This document shows positions 43,008 to 51,146 of a stretch of 51,146 nt of DNA, piece after piece. Where the stretch lies: the NCBI GenBank assembly GCA_023386155.1, contig JAEWKH010000005.1:1-51146 (forward strand), given 5' to 3'. The stretch comes from Pseudomonadota bacterium (GTDB lineage: Bacteria; Pseudomonadota; Alphaproteobacteria; Rhizobiales; Beijerinckiaceae). Position 1 is the stretch's first letter. Every line of letters starts with the position of its first letter. A program made the position numbers and the translations under genes. Under the pieces are notes generated by a model. It was not told where the DNA came from. It was given only the letters and a program-made list of their open reading frames with translations, and ran no database searches.

Positions 43008-43135
43008 GCTCTCCTCCCCCTTGTGGGGAGGAGTTGGAGGTGGGGGTGTGAGCGATAGCCTATCGGGGTCCGGCGCCAACACCCCCACCCCGGCTGCTTC
43101 GCAGCCACCCCTCCCCACAAGGGGGAGGGGAAATG
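43008..43135. repeat. ~120-bp palindromic repeat, family D (intact copy)
   Basis: Outer arms CTCCCCCTTGTGGGGAGG and CCTCCCCACAAGGGGGAGG enclose GTGGGGGTG...CACCCCCAC and a GGCTGCTTCGCAGCC hairpin. An inverted copy lies at 50876-50998. It sits between pyrF and the DUF1330 genes. Confidence 0.85.
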
Positions 43136-43152
43136 TCGAGATGTCTTCGAGA

Positions 43153-43890
43153 TTACGATGCCTGGGCGATTTCCCGCACAATCGCTTCCGCGACCTCCTT
43201 GGGATCGGCAGCCTTCACGATCGGCCGGCCCACCACGAGATGGTTGGCGCCGAGCCGGATACCCTCGGCCGGCGTGACGACGCGCTTCTGGTCCCCCGCC
43301 TCGGCCCCGGCCGGGCGGATCCCCGGCGTCACGATGAGGCGATTGGGGCCGACGATGCCACGCACGCGCTCCGCTTCGGTCGCTGCGCAGACGATGCCGT
43401 CGATGCCAAGATCGCGGGCCTGACCCGCACGCTTAGCGACGAGGTCAGCCGTGGATGTGGGCGCATAGCCGGCCTCGACGAGGTCGCCGTCGTCATAGGA
43501 GGTCAGCACGGTCACCGCGAGGATCTTCAGGGACGATCCGGCCTTTCCCGCCACGGCCGCCCGCATGGTCTGCGGATAGGCGTGGACCGTCAGGAAGGTG
43601 GCGCCGAGGCGCGCCACGGACCGGACCCCTCCCTCCACCGTGTTGCCGATGTCGTGGAGCTTGAGGTCGAGAAAGACCTTCTTGCCCTGTCCGATCAGCT
43701 CCCGGGCGAACTCGAAGCCGCCCGCATAGGCGAGCTGGTAGCCGATCTTGTAGAAGGTGCCGGCCTCGCCGATGCGCTCCACGACCGAGCGGGCCTCCTC
43801 GACGGAGGGAACGTCGAGACCGATGATGAGCTTGTCGCGAATGTCTCCTGCGGGAATGGGGCTCGTCGGAAGAGACATCGCGGCGCTCAT
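43153..43890 (-). CDS. pyrF: orotidine 5'-phosphate decarboxylase
   Basis: The last step of UMP synthesis. The protein has 245 residues. The catalytic motif DLKLHDIGNTV lies near residue 76, preceded by KLIIGLDVPS and followed by LTVHAYPQTM, the phosphate-binding VTPGIRP and NHLVVGRPI. The first ~15 residues are an extra Ser/Pro-rich stretch. Its ATG overlaps the stop of the PmtA-like gene, so the two are translationally coupled. Confidence 0.97.
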   Translation of the reverse strand: MSAAMSLPTSPIPAGDIRDKLIIGLDVPSVEEARSVVERIGEAGTFYKIGYQLAYAGGFEFARELIGQGKKVFLDLKLHDIGNTVEGGVRSVARLGATFLTVHAYPQTMRAAVAGKAGSSLKILAVTVLTSYDDGDLVEAGYAPTSTADLVAKRAGQARDLGIDGIVCAATEAERVRGIVGPNRLIVTPGIRPAGAEAGDQKRVVTPAEGIRLGANHLVVGRPIVKAADPKEVAEAIVREIAQAS

Positions 43891-44510
43891 GGGGTTGTGA
43901 CCTTGTTGTAGACCCAGACGCGGGCCGGGGGGAGGTTGCGCCAGACCCGGTTCGAGGCTCTGGCCCTGTGGGTTTGCGAGCGCGCCGGGATCGGCGGCAC
44001 CACCGCATAGGTGAACTGGATGAAGGGCGCGTTCGGGTGCATCAGCTCCTGCGCGGCCTCCAGGAGGTCCAGGCGCTGGTCCATGGGCTTGGTGAAGAGC
44101 GGCAGGCTCGACACGGTCGCGGCCACCGGCTCCTTCAGGATGCCGGACAGGGTTTCCTTGAGATCGTAGGCATCGCCCTGGACGATCGTCGCCTTCGGGA
44201 AGCGGCGCTTCAGGAGCTGGCAGAATTCGGGATTGTACTCGACGAGCACGAGGCGGTCCTGGGCGACCCCGCGCCGGATCAGGGCATCGGTCACCGGGCC
44301 GGTGCCCGGGCCGAGCTCGATGACGGGGCCGGGGATGCGCGGGTCCACGTAGGACGCCATGGTCCGGGCCAGGATCTTGCCGGAGGGGGTGACGGCCCCC
44401 ATGACGAGGGGCCGCTCGAGCCAGGAGCGCAGGAACCGCGCCTCGTCCTGGAAGCGATCCTTCTTGAGGGGGAGTTTCCGGGCCGTGGGCCGTTGGAACG
44501 ACTGAAGCAC
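43887..44510 (-). CDS. pmtA: SAM-dependent methyltransferase, PmtA-like (phospholipid N-methyltransferase)
   Basis: A 207-residue class I methyltransferase. The SAM motif is VIELGPGTGPVTDALI near residue 63, with the acidic end of strand 2 in LVLVEYNPEF. The pattern matches the Sinorhizobium/Rhodobacter-type PmtA family, which makes phosphatidylcholine from phosphatidylethanolamine at the membrane; a related rRNA dimethylase-like assignment is the alternative. The start is GTG 44510 with AGGGG upstream. It lies between dnaJ and pyrF, the usual Hyphomicrobiales order. Confidence 0.85.
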   Translation of the reverse strand: MLQSFQRPTARKLPLKKDRFQDEARFLRSWLERPLVMGAVTPSGKILARTMASYVDPRIPGPVIELGPGTGPVTDALIRRGVAQDRLVLVEYNPEFCQLLKRRFPKATIVQGDAYDLKETLSGILKEPVAATVSSLPLFTKPMDQRLDLLEAAQELMHPNAPFIQFTYAVVPPIPARSQTHRARASNRVWRNLPPARVWVYNKVTTP

Positions 44511-44576
44511 TGATCAGGACCCCTTGTGCGACGGATCACGCTGGCTGTTTAGAACCCAAAGAAAACGACCGTCAAG

Positions 44577-45719
44577 TTAAGTTGATCCGCCCAGGCCGTC
44601 GATGAACTCCCGGAAGCGCGAGAAAAAGCCCGAACTTTCCGGGTGGTTTTCCTTGGAGCATTCCTGGTCGAACTCCGTCAGGAGCTCGCGCTGGCGCTTG
44701 GTGAGCTTCTGCGGGGTTTCCACAACAACCTGGATATAGAGGTCGCCCACGTCCCGCGAGCGCAGCACCGGCATGCCCTTGCCGCGCAGGCGGAACTGCT
44801 TGCCGGTCTGGGTGCCCTCGGGGACCTTCACGAGGGCATCGGTGCCGCCGAGGGTAGGAACGCTGAACTCGCCGCCCAGCGCCGCCGTCACCATGGAGAT
44901 CGGGACGCGGCAGAACAGGTCCGCCCCGTCGCGCTGGAAGAACGGATGGGGCTTGAGGGACAGGAAGATGTAGAGGTCGCCCGAAGGCCCCCCGCGCAGG
45001 CCGGCCTCGCCTTCGCCCGCCAGGCGGATGCGGGTGCCGTCCTCGACGCCCGCCGGAATGTTGACCGAGAGCGTGCGCTCCCGGGTGACGCGGCCGGCGC
45101 CGCCGCACTGGACGCAGGGGTCGTCGATGACCTCGCCGCGCCCGTGGCAGTTCGGGCAGGTGCGCTCGATGGAGAAGAACCCTTGCGTCGCCCGCACCCG
45201 GCCGGCGCCGCCGCAGGTGGGGCAGGCCTTCGGCTTGGAGCCAGGCTTCGCGCCGGAGCCCGAGCAGCCCTCGCAGGTGATGGAGGTCGGGATCTTCAGC
45301 TCGGCGGTCTTGCCGTTATAGGCCTCGTCGAGGGAGATCTCGAGGTTGTAGCGCATGTCGGCGCCGCGCTCGCGCCCGCCGGTGCTGCGTCCGCGGCCGC
45401 CGCGTCCGGTCTCGCCGAAGAAATTCTCGAAGATGTCCGACATGAAATCGGAGAAGTCGCCGCCGAAGCCGGGCCCGCCGCCCGGCCCGCCATTGGCGAA
45501 GGCCGCGTGGCCGAAGCGGTCGTAGGCCGCGCGCTTCTGGCCGTCGGAGAGGGTCTGGTAGGCCTCGTTCAACTCCTTGAACTTGACCTCGGCCTCATGG
45601 TCGCCCGGGTTGCGGTCCGGGTGATACTGCATGGCGAGCTTGCGGAAGGCGGATTTCATCTCCGCCTCGGTGGCGGTCCGCGAAACGCCGAGAACCTCGT
45701 AATAATCGCGCTTGGACAT
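44577..45719 (-). CDS. dnaJ: chaperone protein DnaJ
   Basis: The Hsp40 partner that loads clients onto DnaK and stimulates its ATPase. The protein has 380 residues. The J-domain has YHPDRNPGD near residue 32, and a Gly/Phe-rich region follows (GGPGGGPGFGGDFSDF). The zinc-binding domain has four CxxCxGxG units: CEGCSGSG, CPTCGGAG, CPNCHGRG and CVQCGGAG. C-terminal substrate domains are complete. It lies downstream of dnaK, but dnaK has a strong terminator, so dnaJ may depend on read-through or a promoter of its own in the 209-bp gap. Confidence 0.98.
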   Translation of the reverse strand: MSKRDYYEVLGVSRTATEAEMKSAFRKLAMQYHPDRNPGDHEAEVKFKELNEAYQTLSDGQKRAAYDRFGHAAFANGGPGGGPGFGGDFSDFMSDIFENFFGETGRGGRGRSTGGRERGADMRYNLEISLDEAYNGKTAELKIPTSITCEGCSGSGAKPGSKPKACPTCGGAGRVRATQGFFSIERTCPNCHGRGEVIDDPCVQCGGAGRVTRERTLSVNIPAGVEDGTRIRLAGEGEAGLRGGPSGDLYIFLSLKPHPFFQRDGADLFCRVPISMVTAALGGEFSVPTLGGTDALVKVPEGTQTGKQFRLRGKGMPVLRSRDVGDLYIQVVVETPQKLTKRQRELLTEFDQECSKENHPESSGFFSRFREFIDGLGGST

Positions 45720-45867
45720 GTCAGGCGCCCCTGGGAGCGGTCGGCCGCTCCTTCATTTTGCCGGACCGTCCCGCCTGCGCTGCACAGGAAAAGGCTCCTG
45801 AAGCCTTTGCCAGCGCATCGTGAGAGGAAGCGGTCGGTTGATCGGTCATTGTTGTTTCAAGCCATTT

Positions 45868-45903
45868 CAAGAAAACGGCACCCGGCCATGAAACCGGGTG
45901 CCG
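45868..45903 (-). terminator. rho-independent terminator between dnaK and dnaJ
   Basis: CGGCACCCGG pairs with CCGGGTGCCG around an 8-base loop. On the minus strand a TTTTCTT tail follows. It would reduce dnaJ transcription relative to dnaK. Confidence 0.87.
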
Positions 45904-45928
45904 AATTCTTCAGAAGGTGCGCATCGCT

Positions 45929-47845
<1,917 letters not shown>

Positions 47846-47968
47846 GGCGGGATCCCTCACTTTCAAGCAGACCGCCGAGCCCAAAAAGCAGCCCGGCCCA
47901 TGGCTTCCATGTTGATGACTGAACGCTGGAGACCGCCTCAGCCCGAGCCGAGCCCCCTGCTGGCGCTG

Positions 47969-47997
47969 ATATAAGGACGGGCTTTCAGCGCCGCAAG
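47969..47997 (-). promoter_or_regulatory. sigma-32-type heat-shock promoter of dnaK
   Basis: On the minus strand CTTGCGG (47991-47997), 14 bases, then CCTTATAT (47969-47976). It closely fits the RpoH pattern CTTG...CCYYATWT and lies about 125 bp upstream of the ATG. Confidence 0.78.
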
Positions 47998-48143
47998 ACG
48001 ATCCTGAAGGCTAGATTGCCTCATTTCGTCGGATCCCGGGATTGTTGCATGGCTGCAATGGGGGAGCCGGCTAAGCCTCCGGGCCGGGGCAGACGCGCCC
48101 CCTGCGACGGCGATTTGGTGATGACGGGCCGTTCCGCCCTATC

Positions 48144-48237
48144 TAGAGCTGTTTCCACTGGCGTGGAATCATCTCTTTTCTTTGGTGTGCCGCATTTTTG
48201 ACGGCGAACCGGATCCACTTCGCCGAAAAATGCTCTA
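48144..48237. repeat. 94-bp two-hairpin repeat, family A (copy 4, inverted)
   Basis: Ends TAGAGC and GCTCTA; the order of hairpins is reversed compared with the other copies (GTTTCCAC...GTGGAATC first, then CGGCGAA and TTCGCCG). It lies between the dnaK promoter region and the GFA gene. This copy is not at a stop codon. Apart from it and the dnaK promoter, I see nothing in 47998-48269. Confidence 0.86.
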
Positions 48238-48269
48238 GGAGCAGAAATCCTCGCGGGACAAGGACGGTT

Positions 48270-48686
48270 ATGGGATCATATTCCATGAAGGGCGGCTGCC
48301 AGTGCGGCCAGGTGCGGTACGAACTCGCCAATCCGCCGCACGGGATCTATGTCTGCCATTGCCGGGAATGCCAGAAGCAATCGGCCTCGGCCTTCGGGAT
48401 TTCCGTGATGGTCAAGAGCGCCGATGTCCGGCTTCTGACCGGCAGGCTCGGCCATTGGACGCGTCCGACCGATTCCGGACGGTCCCTGACCTGTTTCTTC
48501 TGCCCTGATTGCGGATCGCGGGTCTGGCACGGGGACAGGGAGCGGGAGGACGAGCTCAGCGTGAAGGGAGGCTCCCTCGACGAGCCGGTCGATTTGACCG
48601 ACGCCATCCACATCTGGGCCTCCCGCAAGCTGAACGGCGTGGTCATTCCTGACGGGAACAGGCAGTTTCCGGGAGAGCCCGAATAA
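48270..48686 (+). CDS. GFA (CENP-V/GFA domain) family protein
   Basis: A 138-residue zinc-binding protein. The N-terminal GGCQCGQVRYEL and YVCHCRECQKQSAS hold the cysteine ligands, and FFCPDCGSRVWH the second set, the standard GFA pattern. True Gfa (S-hydroxymethylglutathione synthase) is longer, so formaldehyde/glutathione chemistry is not established for this protein. AAGGA precedes ATG 48270; MKGGCQ 15 bases later is an alternative start. Confidence 0.93.
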   Translation: MGSYSMKGGCQCGQVRYELANPPHGIYVCHCRECQKQSASAFGISVMVKSADVRLLTGRLGHWTRPTDSGRSLTCFFCPDCGSRVWHGDREREDELSVKGGSLDEPVDLTDAIHIWASRKLNGVVIPDGNRQFPGEPE

Positions 48687-48825
48687 GTGCGGTATGCTTT
48701 ATCCGAGGCCGACCCGCACATCGTCCGGGTATCCTCGGTTCTCATCCTGCGGTAGGATAAGATTTCGTTGCGTCACCTCGACGCTCTGACGAGCGCCGCC
48801 ACCCTGTCCCATGCGGAAGCGGCCC

Positions 48826-49266
48826 ATGTCGATCAGGCTTTTCCTCCCGGCGATCATTCTCTCGATAGGGTTCAGCCAGCCGGCCGGACCCCATGACATC
48901 TATTCCCACCTGGTGGATTCATGGGGCAACAGCTGCTGTCATGACGAGGATTGCCGGCCGGCGCCTTACCGGGTGACCCCGACCGGGGTGCAGATGTTCG
49001 TCGATGGCGAATGGATCGCGGTGCCAGGCCATACGATCCAGTACCGGGCTTTGCTTGGGGACACCGGTGAATCGGGTGGCGGGCATTGGTGCGGGCGCGC
49101 CTACCAGAAGGTCGACGACAGTCTGTTTCACGTCACGCACTGCGCAATCCTGCCGCCCAGCACGGCGGCGCTTTCGAAAATTCAGTATGATGGTATGGGC
49201 GGCCAGGAAATTCCCCGACCGGTCTATACCTCTCAAGCTAGGGTACTGCCGCACAGACGCCCTTAA
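48826..49266 (+). CDS. Cys-rich secreted protein of unknown function
   Basis: About 146 residues, with a signal peptide (RLFLPAIILSIGFSQPAG). The mature part has the segment DSWGNSCCHDEDCRPAPYR followed by PTGVQMFVDGEWIAVP and GGGHWCGR and ends after HCAILPPS. The five cysteines and one HCAILPP-type motif fit a small disulfide-bonded periplasmic protein known in Hyphomicrobiales without function. ATG 48811 is an alternative start five codons upstream. The neighbour downstream is convergent. Confidence 0.82.
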   Translation: MSIRLFLPAIILSIGFSQPAGPHDIYSHLVDSWGNSCCHDEDCRPAPYRVTPTGVQMFVDGEWIAVPGHTIQYRALLGDTGESGGGHWCGRAYQKVDDSLFHVTHCAILPPSTAALSKIQYDGMGGQEIPRPVYTSQARVLPHRRP

Positions 49267-49283
49267 ATGATGAACAGAAAATT

Positions 49284-49697
49284 CTAATTCTCGTTCTGGT
49301 TTGAATCCTGTCCAGGTTTCCACGTGCGCATTATCGGGGCCGGCCCAGATCCGTCTACAAACAGCCTAAAGGCTGACCTTTTGTGGGCTCGTTTCGAGCT
49401 GTAATGGCGATAAATGCAGAGACCTAAAACAATCCATGGGAGGAGATAAAATACAGTCCATATAGGAAAAGCGATGGGATGATCCGCATAAGCGATCCAT
49501 TCGCCTTTGTGATGACGAGGTTTGTAGTAGATCAAGCCATAGTAAAGTAATGAATAAATATTATGAATAGAAGCAGCTAACAAAATCAAAATAAATATTA
49601 TTACTATTATTTTTCCAAGGATAAGTTTAAGCCATCTAGGTATGAATACAAAGCGTTCAAAAAGATGTTCTGCCAATGCTTCAAAGAATCGTATCAA
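49284..49697 (-). CDS. AT-rich membrane-protein gene of foreign character
   Basis: A 137-residue protein with two hydrophobic helices: LKLILGKIIVIIFILILLAA at about 22-43 and FPIWTVFYLLPWIVLGLCIY near 75-97. Codon use differs from all neighbours, with many AT-ending codons (Ile, Lys, Asn, Tyr) and long AT-only runs at 49540-49620. The N-terminus MIRFFEALAEHLFERF may be amphipathic. No ribosome site or family is clear. The composition suggests recent transfer. The perfect palindrome at 49711-49752 lies just upstream of its start. Confidence 0.65.
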   Translation of the reverse strand: MIRFFEALAEHLFERFVFIPRWLKLILGKIIVIIFILILLAASIHNIYSLLYYGLIYYKPRHHKGEWIAYADHPIAFPIWTVFYLLPWIVLGLCIYRHYSSKRAHKRSAFRLFVDGSGPAPIMRTWKPGQDSNQNEN

Positions 49698-49710
49698 AGG
49701 GTGGTTCCCG

Positions 49711-49752
49711 AAGATCTAGACACAATATAATATTATATTGTGTCTAGATCTT
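49711..49752. repeat. perfect 42-bp palindrome without spacer
   Basis: Each arm is 21 bases, starting AAGATCTAGACACAATATAA and mirrored exactly at 49731/49732. It contains two CTAG sites and the stop codon (TAG, 49744-49746) of the Ada-like gene. It is AT-rich, unlike the surrounding chromosome, and lies at the edge of the AT-rich gene. Confidence 0.93.
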
Positions 49753-50661
49753 TTCAAGGGCTGAACTTCGCCCCGCTTCCCACCCTAAGATCGCCTGTTT
49801 CCGCGTCAGCCCCCAATGGTAGCCGGTGAGCGAGCCGGAGCGGCCGAGGACCCGGTGGCAGGGGACCACGAAGGAGACCGGGTTCTTGCCCACCGCCGCG
49901 CCGACAGCCCGGCAGGCGGCGGGCTTGCCGATGTGGCGGGCGATGTCGGAATAGGTGGTCGCCTTGTCGCGGGGGATGCGCAGCAGGGTCTGCCAGACCC
50001 GGACCTCGAAATCCGTCCCGATCAGGACCACCCGCAGGGGCTGCTCCGCCTGCCATTGCGTCGGGTTGAAGATGCGCTTCGCCAGCGGCGCGGTGGCGGC
50101 CCCGTCCTCGACGTAAGTCGCCCTGGGCCAGCGGCGGGTCAGGTCCGCGAGCGCCGCCTGCCGGTCGCCGTCATCCACGAAGCCGAGGCCCGCCAGACCC
50201 CGCTCGGTCGCGATCAGCACCGCCTCGCCGAACGGGGAGGGGTGGAAGCCGAAGCGCATGGTGAGACCCGCCCCGCCTGCCTTGTAGTCGCCGGGCGTCA
50301 TCGCCTCGTGGGTGACGAAGAGGTCGTGCAGCCGGGCGGGACCCGAGAGGCCGACCTCGTAGGTGGCATCGAGCACGCTCGCCGAATCCGCGAGCAGCGC
50401 CTTGGCGTTGTCGAGGGTCAGGGCCTGCAGGAACGCCTTCGGGCTCAGGCCCGCCCAACGGCGGAAGAGGTGGTGCACATGGGTCGTGGACAGGCCGACA
50501 TGGTCGGCGATCGCCTCCAGCGAGGGCTGTTCGCGCCAGCGCTGCGAGATGAACGCGATGATCCGGCGCACCCGCTCGTAATCGGAATGGGGCTCGTCCG
50601 GCACGGTGATGGCGCCCGGTTCGATGGTGATGTCGCGCAAGGTATCGAGCATGGCTATCAT
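49744..50661 (-). CDS. ada: Ada-like AraC/methylated-DNA--protein-cysteine methyltransferase fusion
   Basis: A 305-residue protein that joins an AraC-type HTH domain (about 25-105, SLEAIADHVGLSTTHVHHLF) to an O6-alkylguanine-DNA alkyltransferase domain (about 130-295) with the acceptor motif VVPCHRVLG. The N-terminal zinc/phosphotriester domain of E. coli Ada is absent, as in many alphaproteobacterial proteins. It would transfer alkyl groups from O6-methylguanine to its Cys and may activate repair genes. Its stop codon lies inside the 42-bp palindrome. Confidence 0.95.
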   Translation of the reverse strand: MIAMLDTLRDITIEPGAITVPDEPHSDYERVRRIIAFISQRWREQPSLEAIADHVGLSTTHVHHLFRRWAGLSPKAFLQALTLDNAKALLADSASVLDATYEVGLSGPARLHDLFVTHEAMTPGDYKAGGAGLTMRFGFHPSPFGEAVLIATERGLAGLGFVDDGDRQAALADLTRRWPRATYVEDGAATAPLAKRIFNPTQWQAEQPLRVVLIGTDFEVRVWQTLLRIPRDKATTYSDIARHIGKPAACRAVGAAVGKNPVSFVVPCHRVLGRSGSLTGYHWGLTRKQAILGWEAGRSSALEKI

Positions 50662-50743
50662 CCTGATTGACCCTCATCCTAGCGAGCCGGGCAGGAGGGT
50701 GACACCCGATTTCTGTGGCATCTTTCCCATTCGGTGAGGCGCG

Positions 50744-51000
50744 TCGCCACTCCCTCTCCCGGGCGGGAGAGGGTCGGGGTGAGGGAAGGCCGGTGCCGAT
50801 GAGGGTGTCGTTGCTTTCCGCGCAGGTCTCATCTGAGAGTCCAGCTCATCCTGCGATGCGAGGCGAGGCGCTGTTTCCCTCCCCCTTGTGGGGAGGGGTG
50901 GCTGCGACAGCAGCCGGGGTGGGGGTGTCGGCGCCACTCCTTGATAGGCTATCGCCCACACCCCCACCTCCCCCTCCTCCCCACAAGGGGGAGGAGAGCT
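50744..51000. repeat. family G fragment and inverted family D repeat
   Basis: A CTCTCCC-GGGCGG-GAGAGGG hairpin at about 50752-50771 is followed at 50876-50998 by an inverted copy of the ~120-bp family D element (CTCCCCCTTGTGGGGAGGGG left, CTCCCCACAAGGGGGAGGAG right). I see no gene in 50662-51146. Confidence 0.8.
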
Positions 51001-51021
51001 GTCGGCCCGCCCCGGGACAAT

Positions 51022-51065
51022 GTTCTCACTTTGTTCTTGACAGGCAGGGCAAGCTCGGCTATATC
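51022..51065 (+). promoter_or_regulatory. LexA (SOS) box overlapping a sigma-70 promoter, reading off the right edge
   Basis: GTTC-N7-GTTC (51022-51036), the alphaproteobacterial LexA site, directly abuts TTGACA (51037-51042). Exactly 17 bases later comes TATATC (51060-51065). The gene it drives starts beyond 51146; uvrA, ssb or another DNA-repair gene is plausible but not visible. Confidence 0.72.
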
Positions 51066-51146
51066 ATTGCCCATCCCCGCCCGACGAGGGACGCGCTTCG
51101 CGAGGCGTCACAAGTGTCGGGGCAGGGAGCGGGCCTGCCGGTCGGC

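Overview
The window looks like about 51 kb of an alphaproteobacterial chromosome, most likely order Hyphomicrobiales (Rhizobiales). The base composition is GC-rich. The housekeeping blocks dnaK-dnaJ-pmtA-pyrF and dapB-gpmA, hrcA/rph-rdgB-hemW, and yraN-rsmI facing an LpoA-like lipoprotein are familiar from that order. DUF2852, DUF1127 and DUF1330 proteins and the dispersed palindromic repeats fit the same group. A Methylobacteriaceae/Microvirga-like genome is my best guess, but only an impression. There is no rRNA, CRISPR array, phage or conjugation gene.

Layout. 1-3.5 kb: the 3'-truncated gene of a membrane PQQ glucose/quinate-type dehydrogenase, a decayed IS481-family insertion flanked by CTAG, and tRNA-Ser(GGA). 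3.7-8.6 kb: a small membrane protein, msrA, the murein endopeptidase mepA, a membrane-anchored SDR, a PRC-barrel protein and a histone H1-like lysine/alanine-rich protein. 8.6-9.3 kb: a gene-free, partly AT-rich stretch with DnaA-box-like sites and a dense GANTC cluster. 9.3-16.4 kb: DMT exporter plus RecD-like helicase, a UPF0391 membrane protein, an orphan TRAP binding protein, a secreted protein, arsC, a second SDR and an MFS transporter. 16.7-25 kb: lepA, a two-repeat secreted protein, hrcA divergent from rph-rdgB, an inverted DUF2852/TetR module, and hemW. 25-35 kb: gshB, lipid kinase, DUF1127, LysR regulator, yraN-rsmI, the LpoA-like lipoprotein, and an ABC importer of the sulfonate/nitrate/taurine class followed by OsmC. 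35-48 kb: glnD-grpE, a secreted protein, alkB, gpmA, dapB, two DUF1330 genes, pyrF, a PmtA-like methyltransferase, dnaJ and dnaK. 48-51 kb: a GFA-type protein, a Cys-rich secreted protein, an AT-rich membrane-protein gene, a perfect 42-bp palindrome, an Ada-type repair protein and a LexA-box promoter reading off the right end.

How parts work together. dnaK, dnaJ, grpE, hrcA and lepA form a protein-quality set. dnaK and grpE carry matching heat-shock sigma-32-type promoters with identical 14-base spacers, and no CIRCE element is visible. MsrA, GshB, OsmC and ArsC are redox or detoxification genes, but they are scattered and not one operon. AlkB and Ada repair alkylation damage.

The most unusual signal is the dispersed repeats. 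Four copies of a 94-bp two-hairpin element have TAGAGC/GCTCTA ends, and these ends form the stop codons of four genes; one copy ends two convergent genes at once. A related 114-bp element sits inside the start of an ABC permease gene, flanked by a 9-bp duplication, and adds 41 codons in frame. Another repeat is nested inside a second repeat family.
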